A stretch of DNA of 6,018 nucleotides from an uncultured Prevotellaceae bacterium (GCA_958404085.1 CATXZX010000127.1:1-6018); one strand, 5' to 3'; shown: positions 1 to 5,985, numbered from the stretch's first letter. A program made the numbers and translations. Notes: generated by a model from the sequence alone, not told the origin.

Positions 1-1
1 A

Positions 2-325
2 CAACTGAGTATCTATTCGCGCCGTTTCCTCATCCACACCATGAAACTTGTAGGGGCAAAATGGAGTTTCATCCGGAAACCGTTCCTTACAAGCGCCTTC
101 TGGATAGGCGTCGTGTCGGCCGTGCTGGCCGGAGGCCTGCTGACAGCCGGCATCACGGTACTTCTTGACTTCGAACCGCAGATGGCGAACGTCGTCACGT
201 GGCAGATATATGCCATTACCATGGGGTCGGTCGTATGTTGCGGCATCCTGCTCACCCTGATCTGCGCATGGCTTTCGGTCAACAAGTACCTGCGCATGAA
301 AGCCAACCGCCTGTATACGATGTAA
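2..325 (+). CDS. ftsX: Cell-division ABC transporter permease FtsX, C-terminal part (5' end outside window)
   Basis: The reading frame is open from position 2, so the gene begins before the window; about 107 C-terminal residues are visible. FtsX is the inner-membrane partner of the ATPase FtsE at the division septum, where the complex controls peptidoglycan hydrolases. The visible part starts with SIYSRRFLIHTMKLVGA, a stretch typical of the cytoplasmic segment before the last two helices in Bacteroidota FtsX. Two hydrophobic segments follow (about residues 33-57 and 69-95 of the fragment), then a short basic tail, KYLRMKANRLYTM. This is the usual FtsX C-terminus. The ATG at 41 is internal, because the conserved sequence runs through it. 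Followed after 44 nt by the DUF3098 gene, an order common in Bacteroidales. Identification rests on recognised sequence and gene order. Confidence 0.9.
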   Translation, partial: QLSIYSRRFLIHTMKLVGAKWSFIRKPFLTSAFWIGVVSAVLAGGLLTAGITVLLDFEPQMANVVTWQIYAITMGSVVCCGILLTLICAWLSVNKYLRMKANRLYTM

Positions 326-369
326 GACAAAGCGCGAAACAATCCGAACGTAAACTTATTAAAAAAACT

Positions 370-627
370 ATGAATAAGAAGAATTTAGCATTCAGCAAAA
401 CCAATTTCATCCTGCTGGCCGCAGGCATGCTGACCATTGTCATCGGCTTCATCCTCATGATGGGCGGTTCCTCGACGGAGGAAGCATTCAATCCCGACAT
501 CTTCAGCGTACGCCGCATCAAGGTGGCACCCATTGTATGCCTCTTCGGTTTTCTTTTCATTATTTTCGCCATCCTCTACCAGCCCCGTTCTAAGCAAACG
601 GACAACGAAGAATCTCAAAACGACTAA
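370..627 (+). CDS. DUF3098 family small membrane protein
   Basis: An 85-residue protein of unknown function, found in Bacteroidota between ftsX and uppP. The ATG at 370 was chosen because the protein then starts MNKKNLAFSKTNFILL, the family's normal N-terminus, and because an A-rich stretch (about 357-368) lies directly upstream; a longer frame opening at 199 would overlap ftsX and is not credible. Two hydrophobic segments are visible (about residues 12-32 and 52-70). They flank a loop with NPDIFSVRRIKVAP, which looks like the most constrained part, and the C-terminus is short, polar and acidic (KQTDNEESQND). It probably sits in the inner membrane as a hairpin with both ends in the cytoplasm (inferred from the basic N-terminus). 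The stop codon is 3 nt before uppP, suggesting translational coupling. A role in division or envelope synthesis is inferred from context only. Confidence 0.85.
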   Translation: MNKKNLAFSKTNFILLAAGMLTIVIGFILMMGGSSTEEAFNPDIFSVRRIKVAPIVCLFGFLFIIFAILYQPRSKQTDNEESQND

Positions 628-630
628 ATC

Positions 631-1470
631 ATGGACTTCATACAAACCGTTATCATCGCCATTGTCGAAGGACTTACCGAATTTCTCCCCGTCTCGTCCA
701 CCGGCCACATGATTATTACGCAAGGCCTGCTGGGCATGGAGAGCACGCCCTTCCTGAAAGCCTTTACCGTAATCATCCAGTTCGGCGCCATCCTGTCGGT
801 CGTATGCCTCTACTGGCGCAAATTTTTCTACCCCGAGAGCATGCAGACCCACGGCTACACGTGGTGGGAGGCCATACGGCGCTTCTATCTGCGCCTGATA
901 GTCGGTGTGTTGCCGGCCGTGGTGCTGGGCCTGTCGTTCAACGACTTTATCGAGTCCAATCTGGGCAATGTAACCCTTGTCGCCGTCATGCTGATTATCG
1001 GCGGCGTGTTCATGCTTTTCTGCGACAAGCTGTTCAACAAAGGCAGCGAACAGACTGAAATGACCTTCAAGCGCGCCTTCATCATCGGCGTGTTCCAGTG
1101 CATCTCCATGATTCCCGGCGTATCGCGTTCCATGTCCACCATCGTGGGCGGCATGGCGCAGAAACTGACGCGCAAGGCCGCAGCCGAGTTCTCCTTCTTC
1201 CTGGCTGTCCCCACCATGTTCGGCGCAACCTGTCTGGAAACGTACAAACTGATAACCGGCGGCGAGGGAAACGTCCTGACCCAAGGCAATAACCTCGAAA
1301 TGCTCCTCATAGGCAGTATCGTAGCCTTCGTCGTAGCCATTGCCGCCATCAAGTTTTTCATCAACTACGTTGCCAAATACGGCTTCGTAGCCTTCGGTTG
1401 GTACCGCATCGTAGTCGGTCTGCTCATCCTGGGTCTCGGCTGGATGGGCTACGACCTGAAAATGGAATAA
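631..1470 (+). CDS. uppP: Undecaprenyl-diphosphatase UppP (BacA family)
   Basis: A 279-residue integral membrane enzyme that removes a phosphate from undecaprenyl diphosphate, regenerating the lipid carrier used for peptidoglycan and surface polysaccharide precursors. Extra copies in other bacteria give bacitracin resistance, hence the name bacA. The first signature, EGLTEFLPVSSTGH, is at residues 13-26, giving E13, E17, S23 and H26; the second, PGVSRS, is at 162-167 with R166. These match the catalytic Glu, Ser, His and Arg residues known in E. coli UppP, so the enzyme looks intact. About eight hydrophobic segments are spread along the protein, and length is close to the family norm of 265-280. 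Start at 631 fits: the first signature lies 12 residues in, as expected, and the gene sits 3 nt after the DUF3098 stop. Confidence 0.96.
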   Translation: MDFIQTVIIAIVEGLTEFLPVSSTGHMIITQGLLGMESTPFLKAFTVIIQFGAILSVVCLYWRKFFYPESMQTHGYTWWEAIRRFYLRLIVGVLPAVVLGLSFNDFIESNLGNVTLVAVMLIIGGVFMLFCDKLFNKGSEQTEMTFKRAFIIGVFQCISMIPGVSRSMSTIVGGMAQKLTRKAAAEFSFFLAVPTMFGATCLETYKLITGGEGNVLTQGNNLEMLLIGSIVAFVVAIAAIKFFINYVAKYGFVAFGWYRIVVGLLILGLGWMGYDLKME

Positions 1471-1522
1471 CGCCCAGATATTCGGAAAAACCTCCGTTGT
1501 TTTTTAAAATAGCTCCGCGATC

Positions 1523-2212
1523 ATGATAAATCCCCTGCAAGGAGAAATTCTAGCATTCGACAAGCCCTACGGATGGACGTCCTTCGGGTTAGTAGCCAAA
1601 GTACGCTGGCTGCTCACGCAACGCCTCGACAAACGGAAAATCAAGGTCGGCCACGCCGGCACACTCGACCCGCTGGCCACAGGCGTGATGCTCATCTGTA
1701 CCGGCAAGGCGACCAAACGCATCGAAGAACTCCAGCTGCACACCAAAGAGTACGTGGCCGACATCCGGCTCGGAGCCACTACGCCGAGCTACGATCTGGA
1801 GCATCCCGTAGACGCCACCTATCCCACCGACCACATTACCCGTGAGGAAGTGGAACGCGTCCTGAAATCGTTCGAAGGCGACATCCTTCAGACACCCCCG
1901 GCATTCTCGGCCTGCAAGGTGGACGGAAAACGCGCCTACGACCTGGCCCGTAAAGGAAAAGACGTGGAACTGAAGGCCGAAATAGAACTCACGGCATACG
2001 ACATGCCGCACATCCGGATACGCGTGGTATGCAGCAAAGGGACCTACATCCGCGCCCTGGCACGCGACATCGGCCAGGCACTCCGCAGCGGCGCCCACCT
2101 GACAGCCCTCCGGAGGACACGCGTAGGCGATTACCGCGTCGACGACTGCCACAAGCTGGAAGATTTCGAACAATGGCTCGGCCAACAGGACATCGAAACC
2201 GAAATAAGTTAG
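1523..2212 (+). CDS. truB: tRNA pseudouridine(55) synthase TruB
   Basis: A 229-residue cytoplasmic enzyme that converts uridine 55 of the tRNA T-loop to pseudouridine. The catalytic motif HAGTLDPLATG lies at residues 44-54 with nucleophile D49. KEY with the conserved tyrosine Y77 follows, then PPAFSACKVDGKRAYDLARKG at about 125-145 and CSKGTYIRALARDIG at 170-184, all TruB family landmarks. The protein is shorter than E. coli TruB (314 residues): it ends soon after LRRTRVG (197-202), so the C-terminal PUA-like RNA-binding domain is missing or reduced. As far as I recall, Bacteroidota homologues are of this short size, so I do not call it truncated. Start ATG at 1523 puts the conserved DKPYGWTS motif at residues 13-20. 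It follows uppP by 52 nt and precedes queA by 17 nt. Confidence 0.96.
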   Translation: MINPLQGEILAFDKPYGWTSFGLVAKVRWLLTQRLDKRKIKVGHAGTLDPLATGVMLICTGKATKRIEELQLHTKEYVADIRLGATTPSYDLEHPVDATYPTDHITREEVERVLKSFEGDILQTPPAFSACKVDGKRAYDLARKGKDVELKAEIELTAYDMPHIRIRVVCSKGTYIRALARDIGQALRSGAHLTALRRTRVGDYRVDDCHKLEDFEQWLGQQDIETEIS

Positions 2213-2229
2213 AAAATAAACCATAGCGA

Positions 2230-3282
2230 ATGAAATTATCTCAGTTCAAGTTCAAATTACCCGAAGAGAAAATCGCACTCTACCCCGCACCCCATCGCGA
2301 CGAGTGCCGCATGATGGTCCTGCACCGCAAGACCGGCGAAATAGAACACCGCATGTTCAAGGAAATACTCCAGTACTTCGACGAACACGACGTATTCATC
2401 TTCAACGACACAAAGGTGTTTCCCGCCCGGCTCTACGGTAACAAGGAAAAAACAGGCGCACGTATCGAAGTGTTTCTGCTCCGCGAGCTTAACGAGGAAC
2501 TCCGCTTGTGGGACGTACTGGTAGACCCGGCCCGCAAAATACGCATCGGAAACAAACTTTATTTCGGTGAAGACGATTCCATCGTGGCCGAAGTCATCGA
2601 CAATACGACAAGCCGCGGTCGCACCCTGCGCTTCCTTTACGACGGACCGCACGACGAATTCAAACAACAGCTCTACGCCCTCGGCGAAGCTCCCGTCCCG
2701 CGCTTCATCGACCGTCCTACGGAACCCGAAGACGCCGAACGTTTCCAATGTATCTTTGCCAAGAACGAGGGAGCCGTCACCGCGCCTTCCGCCGGGCTCC
2801 ACTTTTCGCGCGAACTGATGAAGCGTATGGAAATCAAAGGCATCGACTTCGCCTACGTGACCATGCACTGCGGATTGGGCAACTTCCGGAGTACCGACGT
2901 CGAGGACCTGACCAAACACAAGATGGACTCCGAACAAATGTTCATAGACGAGGCTTGCTGCGAGATTGTAAACAAGGCCAAAGACAACGAACATAAAATC
3001 GTAGCCGTGGGCACTACGGTGCAGCGGGCCATCGAAACGGCCGTCAGCACCAATGGTCATATCAAAGCCTACGAAGGCTGGACCAACAAGTTCATATTCC
3101 CGCCATATAACTTCACCGTCGCCGACGCCATGATAGCCAACTTCCACCTGCCTTACAGCACCATGCTGATGCTTACCGCCGCCTTCGGTGAATACGAGTA
3201 CACCATGGAGGCCTACCAGACGGCACTCAAGGAAGACTACAAGTTCGGTCCTTACGGCGATGCCTTACTCATTGTCGACTAA
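2230..3282 (+). CDS. queA: S-adenosylmethionine:tRNA ribosyltransferase-isomerase QueA
   Basis: A 350-residue cytoplasmic enzyme that transfers and rearranges the ribosyl part of S-adenosylmethionine onto preQ1 at position 34 of tRNAs with a GUN anticodon, forming epoxyqueuosine in the queuosine pathway. Family motifs occur in order: FNDTKVFPARL (58-68), DAERFQCIFAKNEGAV (168-183) leading into TAPSAGLHFS (184-193), VTMHCGLGNF (210-219), GTTVQRAIET (261-270) and ANFHLPYSTMLMLTAAF (303-319). Length matches the family (about 340-356). The start at 2230 yields MKLSQFKFKLPEEKIAL, the usual N-terminus for this group. It sits 17 nt after truB and 6 nt before folK, so two tRNA-modification genes are adjacent. 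No other queuosine gene is in the window, so the preQ1 source cannot be judged here. Confidence 0.96.
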   Translation: MKLSQFKFKLPEEKIALYPAPHRDECRMMVLHRKTGEIEHRMFKEILQYFDEHDVFIFNDTKVFPARLYGNKEKTGARIEVFLLRELNEELRLWDVLVDPARKIRIGNKLYFGEDDSIVAEVIDNTTSRGRTLRFLYDGPHDEFKQQLYALGEAPVPRFIDRPTEPEDAERFQCIFAKNEGAVTAPSAGLHFSRELMKRMEIKGIDFAYVTMHCGLGNFRSTDVEDLTKHKMDSEQMFIDEACCEIVNKAKDNEHKIVAVGTTVQRAIETAVSTNGHIKAYEGWTNKFIFPPYNFTVADAMIANFHLPYSTMLMLTAAFGEYEYTMEAYQTALKEDYKFGPYGDALLIVD

Positions 3283-3288
3283 CAAGCC

Positions 3289-3771
3289 ATGGCAAAAGTT
3301 CTGATAGGGCTGGGGAGCAACCTCGGCAACAGGAAACTCAACATGGAAGCCGCCATCCGTTCCATCGAGAAGAACGTAGCCCCCGTGCTGGCGTACTCCA
3401 CGATGCACGAGACGGCCCCCGAAGGCTTCGAGACGGCCCACCGTTTCCTGAACGCGGCCCTCGAAATCGAAACGGACCTCTCGCCGTTGCAACTGCTCCA
3501 TATCCTGCAAATCATAGAGACCGACCTGGGACGTACCTACAAGTCAGTAGACGGCATCTACTGCGACCGGACCATCGACATCGACCTGCTCGACTACGAA
3601 GGATGCACCATGAACCTGACCGAGCTGACCCTGCCGCATCCCCGGCTGCACAAACGCCGCTTCGTCCTGGAGCCGTTGAACGAAATTGCACCCGGATGGC
3701 AGCACCCGCTGCTACACCTCACACCCGGCCAGATGCTCGAACTGCTCGACACGACGGAGCAAAAAGATTGA
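3289..3771 (+). CDS. folK: 2-amino-4-hydroxy-6-hydroxymethyldihydropteridine diphosphokinase FolK (HPPK)
   Basis: A 160-residue cytoplasmic kinase that transfers diphosphate from ATP to 6-hydroxymethyl-7,8-dihydropterin, the step before dihydropteroate synthase in folate synthesis. The N-terminal GLGSNLGNR is at residues 7-15. The GF...FLNAA segment (about 46-57) is in the substrate-binding region. DRTIDIDLL at 93-101 supplies D97 and D99, equivalent to the two magnesium-binding aspartates of E. coli HPPK (D95, D97). LPHPRLHKRRFVLEPLNEIAP at 115-135 carries H117, R123 and F125 of the catalytic loop region. Length is normal for a monofunctional HPPK, with no fusion to FolB or FolP. It is 6 nt after queA and is the last gene of the operon: a strong terminator starts about 20 nt past its stop. 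Confidence 0.95.
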   Translation: MAKVLIGLGSNLGNRKLNMEAAIRSIEKNVAPVLAYSTMHETAPEGFETAHRFLNAALEIETDLSPLQLLHILQIIETDLGRTYKSVDGIYCDRTIDIDLLDYEGCTMNLTELTLPHPRLHKRRFVLEPLNEIAPGWQHPLLHLTPGQMLELLDTTEQKD

Positions 3772-3792
3772 AACCGGCCGCTGTCCGATACC

Positions 3793-3848
3793 AAGTGCGT
3801 GCGGAAACAAGTCCCGACCCGGACAACTTGTTTCCGCACGCACTTTTT
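3793..3848 (+). terminator. Strong intrinsic terminator of the ftsX-folK operon
   Basis: A perfect 20-bp inverted repeat: left arm 3793-3812 (AAGTGCGTGCGGAAACAAGT), right arm 3826-3845, spacer 13 nt, with Ts continuing from the end of the arm to 3848. The U-run lies only on the + strand side; the other flank is not T-rich, so it acts on transcripts coming from folK. The stem is unusually long and without mismatch for an intrinsic terminator. Confidence 0.93.
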
Positions 3849-3951
3849 CTGTTTCCCGGGGCTTACTTATTGTATTTTTTCACCCCTATTTCCTGTATGG
3901 AGAGCGGTATTTCAAAAAAAATCGGGCAATACTTGAAAAAAACTTTCCACA

Positions 3952-3984
3952 TTTCGATTAAATCAAAAAAAGTGCCTATATTTG
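3952..3984 (+). promoter_or_regulatory. Candidate Bacteroides-type promoter for a short transcript
   Basis: TATATTTG at 3977-3984 matches the Bacteroides -7 consensus TAnnTTTG exactly. TTTC at 3952-3955 is one base off the -33 consensus TTTG and lies 21 nt upstream, within the known spacing of about 19-21 nt. A-tracts at 3914-3921 and 3936-3942 lie upstream and could act as an UP-like or curved element. A transcription start near 3990-3992 is inferred. Short AT-rich motifs do arise by chance, but this one is followed at a suitable distance by a terminator. Confidence 0.6.
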
Positions 3985-3990
3985 CCCTTG

Positions 3991-4062
3991 TAATTTTGTT
4001 TTTTTCATGGACAGTTTAATCACAAAAGGCGTCGTTCGCGAGAATAGCGCCTTTTATTTTTT
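3991..4062 (+). ncRNA. Candidate orphan small RNA (about 70 nt)
   Basis: I infer a short transcript from the promoter at 3952-3984 and the terminator at 4024-4062. The first roughly 33 nt are U- and A-rich and look unstructured (GTAATTTTGTTTTTTTCATG onward), followed by a hairpin whose upper part can form a second small stem closed by UUCG (4032-4041). Nothing downstream on this strand could be its target gene, since the next gene is convergent; a leader or attenuator in cis is therefore unlikely. If transcribed, its 5' part could pair with mRNAs in trans, or the transcript could oppose read-through from the sulfatase. I do not recognise it as a named RNA family. Boundaries are predictions. 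Confidence 0.45.
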
Positions 4063-4066
4063 ATAA
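4007..4066 (+). CDS. Possible 19-residue ORF inside the candidate small RNA
   Basis: ATG at 4007 opens a frame of 19 codons ending in TAA at 4064-4066, encoding MDSLITKGVVRENSAFYFL. It lies about 16 nt after the inferred transcript start, and the sequence before it is U-rich, not a typical ribosome-binding region. The last codons (Phe, Tyr, Phe, Leu) are simply the U-run of the terminator, and the frame spans the terminator hairpin, so the stop would fall at or past the RNA 3' end. It is most likely incidental; only conservation of the peptide in related genomes would change that. Confidence 0.15.
   Translation: MDSLITKGVVRENSAFYFL
4024..4062 (+). terminator. Intrinsic terminator of the candidate small RNA, possibly bidirectional
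   Basis: Stem AAAAGGCG (4024-4031) pairs with CGCCTTTT (4048-4055), and the loop can form an inner stem TCG-TTCG-CGA (4032-4041). The + strand continues ATTTTTT to 4062, a good U-run. On the - strand the hairpin ends in CGCCTTTT followed by GTGATT, a weaker U-run, so it may also end the sulfatase transcript, whose stop is about 40 nt away. Confidence 0.75.
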
Positions 4067-4095
4067 ACTGCCTTCTTTTTTCCTCCATCTCCTTT

Positions 4096-5685
4096 TCACT
4101 TTACCTGCTCCGCCGGCCAGGGAACCGGTTTCCCCGTAGCCTTGAACGAAGGACGCTGTGCCCGGCAGTCCTTGAGCCGTTCCGTCAGTTCGCGGGCCAA
4201 TTCCCGTACGCGCTGCGGCTCTTCCGCCACCAGGTTGCGCCGTTCGCCGATGTCCTCGCGCACGTTGTAAAGACGGAGTTCCTGCGTTTCCCAGAAATAA
4301 ATCAACTTATAATCGCCCTTCAGGATGGCCGACGTCGCGCCGTAGCCCTCGGCACGGTTCTGACTCTCGCCCCACAGGTTCGGATAATGCCAGACGGGTG
4401 TACACTCGCGCCGCAGACTGCTGTCCTTCAGCACATCGGCAAAACTCTTTCCGTCCACCCGTTGCGAACACGAATACTGCGTCACTTCCGCCATGTCCAG
4501 GATGGTCGGAAAGAAGTCCTCTATCATGACCCGGTTCGTATTCACCGTTCCTCCCTGCGTCACTCCCGGCCAGTACACCAGCATGGGTTCGCGCACGCCG
4601 CCCTCGTAGGCCGAGCCCTTACCGGCCCGCGCCGGATAATTCTGGTCGTAGTCCGTACGTCCCTGACGCACGCTGACCCCCTGGCCGCCGTTGTCCGACA
4701 TAAAAAGAATGATGGTACGGGCCGCCACGGCGGGCCGTTTCTCCAGATAATCGAGTACGTCGCCCAGACTCTTGTCCATTCCCTCCACCAGGGCCGCGTG
4801 GTTTATCTCCTGGCGGTTCAGCCGGGCATTCAGCTGGCGGTCGAACACACCACCCCCGTCCGCTTCCGTATAGTGGGCCGTAAAACGTTCATCCGGTTTG
4901 TAAGGCGCGTGGATGGCATAGTGCGAGAGGTACAGGTAAAAGGGCTGCTGCCGCGCAATGGGCACCTCGATGGCCTTCAGCGCCTCCTGTGTGAGCGCCT
5001 CGGTCAGGAACACGCCCCGGGCGGCATAGTCGTCGAGTCCCGTCACATGGAAATCGCCCGTCCCGTAGTTCTCGCGCGCCAGGTAGCTGCCCGGCGCGCC
5101 ATTAGCCCCGCCCGCTATGTTCACATCGAAGCCGAAACTGAGCGGATCGGCCCCCGCGGTAGAGATGGCTCCCCAGTGCGCCTTGCCGCAATGGATGGTG
5201 TAGTAACCGTTGTCGCGCAGTATCTGCGGCAACGGAGTGGCCAGCGCCGTATTCTTCAGGTCGTGCGCACGCGTCACCGTGTCGGGTTGCAACCCGTTGT
5301 AGTTCCAGTCGGGAAGGTCCAGCACCGCGCTCGGCGCATCGTTGAGCGCATCGTAACGGAGTGTCCAGTTGGTCACGCGGTGGCGTGCGGCGTTCATGCC
5401 CGTCATCAGGCTGCATCGCGAGGGCGACGACACGGAACAAGCGTATGCCTCGGTAAACTTCACGCCCAGGCGGGCCAGCCGTTCCATGGCCGGCGTGCGG
5501 TATCGCTCGTTCAGGGGGGTCCGTTCCTTCCAGAAGGGGACCGACGTCTCCTGCCAACCCATATCGTCCACCAGAAAAAAGATGATGTTAGGCCGCGCCT
5601 TGTTGGTAGCCGCCACCGCCGGGGCAGCCGCTACGGTTCCAGCGGCCAATAAAAGGGAAGACCGCAGTCCTGCAAATCGTTTCAT
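4096..5685 (-). CDS. Secreted serine-type sulfatase (S1 family, arylsulfatase-like)
   Basis: A 529-residue enzyme expected to hydrolyse sulfate esters on glycans in the periplasm or at the cell surface. Residues 1-26 form a Sec signal peptide (basic start, hydrophobic core, AVA before A26); there is no lipobox cysteine. The sulfatase signature SSPSRCSLMTG is at 86-96, with S86 the residue to be oxidised to formylglycine, so a radical-SAM anaerobic maturase must act on it. Metal ligands are visible at D40-D41 and D331-N332; K168 and H170 (GKAHWG), H255 and H259 (SHYAIHAP) and K356 (GKGSAYEGG) complete the usual active site. The ATG at 5685 was chosen because it gives the signal peptide and follows an A-rich stretch; 93 further upstream codons in frame would bury it. 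The DDMGWQ...SVPFW and MNAARHRVTNW segments recall Bacteroides S1_16-type enzymes, but subfamily and substrate are not secure. Confidence 0.93.
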   Translation of the reverse strand: MKRFAGLRSSLLLAAGTVAAAPAVAATNKARPNIIFFLVDDMGWQETSVPFWKERTPLNERYRTPAMERLARLGVKFTEAYACSVSSPSRCSLMTGMNAARHRVTNWTLRYDALNDAPSAVLDLPDWNYNGLQPDTVTRAHDLKNTALATPLPQILRDNGYYTIHCGKAHWGAISTAGADPLSFGFDVNIAGGANGAPGSYLARENYGTGDFHVTGLDDYAARGVFLTEALTQEALKAIEVPIARQQPFYLYLSHYAIHAPYKPDERFTAHYTEADGGGVFDRQLNARLNRQEINHAALVEGMDKSLGDVLDYLEKRPAVAARTIILFMSDNGGQGVSVRQGRTDYDQNYPARAGKGSAYEGGVREPMLVYWPGVTQGGTVNTNRVMIEDFFPTILDMAEVTQYSCSQRVDGKSFADVLKDSSLRRECTPVWHYPNLWGESQNRAEGYGATSAILKGDYKLIYFWETQELRLYNVREDIGERRNLVAEEPQRVRELARELTERLKDCRAQRPSFKATGKPVPWPAEQVK

Positions 5686-5763
5686 GTCTGTTTTTTTGAA
5701 GTATTCCGAATCTTTTCCGCACGTCGGCCTCCACCAAGGACATACCGACCGCGGGATGCCTCG

Positions 5764-5771
5764 CAAAGATA
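5764..5771 (-). promoter_or_regulatory. Probable -7 box of the sulfatase promoter
   Basis: Read on the - strand this is TATCTTTG, an exact match to the Bacteroides -7 consensus TAnnTTTG, followed by CG. It would start transcription near 5757, giving a leader of about 70 nt before the ATG at 5685. No convincing TTTG -33 element is seen at 19-21 nt spacing, so the promoter may be weak or need an activator. Confidence 0.5.
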
Positions 5772-5871
5772 CGACAAGTAAACAGGATAATCCCCATTCC
5801 GTCCCGGCAAAAACGGCGCATTCTGAGAAATAAGTCCCCCTCTCCCGTTCGGCCGAGGCCTGCCGGGAACC

Positions 5872-5930
5872 CGCAGGACGGAGATATTTCAAAAAAGCAG
5901 GCCCCTCTTTCAAAATATCTCCGTCCTGTG
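5872..5930. repeat. Inverted repeat, 16 perfect bp with 23-nt spacer
   Basis: Left arm 5874-5889 (CAGGACGGAGATATTT) and right arm 5913-5928 are exact reverse complements; as RNA, a G-U pair and a C-G pair extend the stem to 5872 and 5930. The spacer 5890-5912 is A-rich on its left and C/T-rich on its right, and TTTCAAAA occurs at both of its edges (5887-5894, 5908-5915). Neither flank has a T-run, so it is not an ordinary intrinsic terminator. It lies about 100 nt upstream of the sulfatase -7 box. It could be an operator, a structured RNA element or a dispersed repeat. Confidence 0.85.
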
Positions 5931-5951
5931 CGCGCCGGCATGCCGCGCACA
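5927..5951. repeat. Short GC-rich inverted repeat abutting the larger one
   Basis: TGTGCGCG (5927-5934) pairs with CGCGCACA (5944-5951) around a 9-nt loop; the loop side also contains the palindrome GGCATGCC (5937-5944). It shares two bases with the right arm of the 16-bp repeat, so the two hairpins could stack or compete. Confidence 0.6.
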
Positions 5952-5985
5952 TCCTCCGCCGCACAAAAAATAGGGTTCCGCGGTG

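Larger units (their letters stand above)
3772..4095. other. Intergenic region between folK and the convergent sulfatase
   Basis: This 324-nt stretch has no conventional gene. It holds, in order: the folK terminator (3793-3848), an AT-rich stretch with three A-tracts (3914-3921, 3936-3942, 3965-3971), a Bacteroides-type promoter (3952-3984), a candidate short transcript with a 19-codon ORF, and a second hairpin with a U-run (4024-4062). Open frames that cross this region from folK on other frames end in homopolymeric, AT-rich sequence and look like chance. Confidence 0.8.

Noticed and set aside
199..369. Longer DUF3098 gene starting at 199
   Set aside because: It would overlap ftsX by more than 120 nt, and the extra residues do not resemble the family; the ATG at 370 gives the standard N-terminus.
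385..1284. 299-codon - strand frame opposite DUF3098 and uppP
   Set aside because: Antisense shadow of conserved genes; the product is low-complexity His/Asp/Gly-rich sequence with no family features.
1483..1505. Possible terminator between uppP and truB (CGGA...TCCG followed by six Ts)
   Set aside because: The stem is only 4 bp with a 6-nt loop, too weak to terminate; at most it could slow the polymerase. The T-run more likely belongs to the AT-rich region ahead of the truB start.
2751..2758. TATCTTTG inside queA, matching the Bacteroides -7 box
   Set aside because: It encodes part of the conserved CIFAKNEGAV region of QueA, and there is no -33 element at 19-21 nt spacing. Chance match.
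2257..3147. 296-codon - strand frame opposite queA
   Set aside because: Mirror of a conserved gene in the complementary codon phase, with no motif or start context of its own.
3686..4019. Open + strand frames running from within folK into the intergenic region
   Set aside because: They start inside folK in other phases, cross the strong terminator hairpin and end in A/T homopolymers; no family resemblance.
4387..5652. 421-codon + strand open frame opposite the sulfatase
   Set aside because: It lies entirely antisense to a well-supported gene, its product is His/Arg/Val-rich with no recognisable motif, and long antisense frames are expected from GC-biased codon use.
5872..5930. Invertible promoter flanked by inverted repeats, as known in Bacteroides
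   Set aside because: The spacer is only 23 nt, too short to hold a promoter, and no recombinase gene is in the window.
5686..5964. N-terminal extension of the sulfatase to an ATG at 5964 (622 residues)
   Set aside because: It would bury a clear signal peptide in the middle of the protein, the added 93 residues are Arg/Cys-rich and unlike any sulfatase N-terminus, and the probable promoter box (5764-5771) lies inside the extension.
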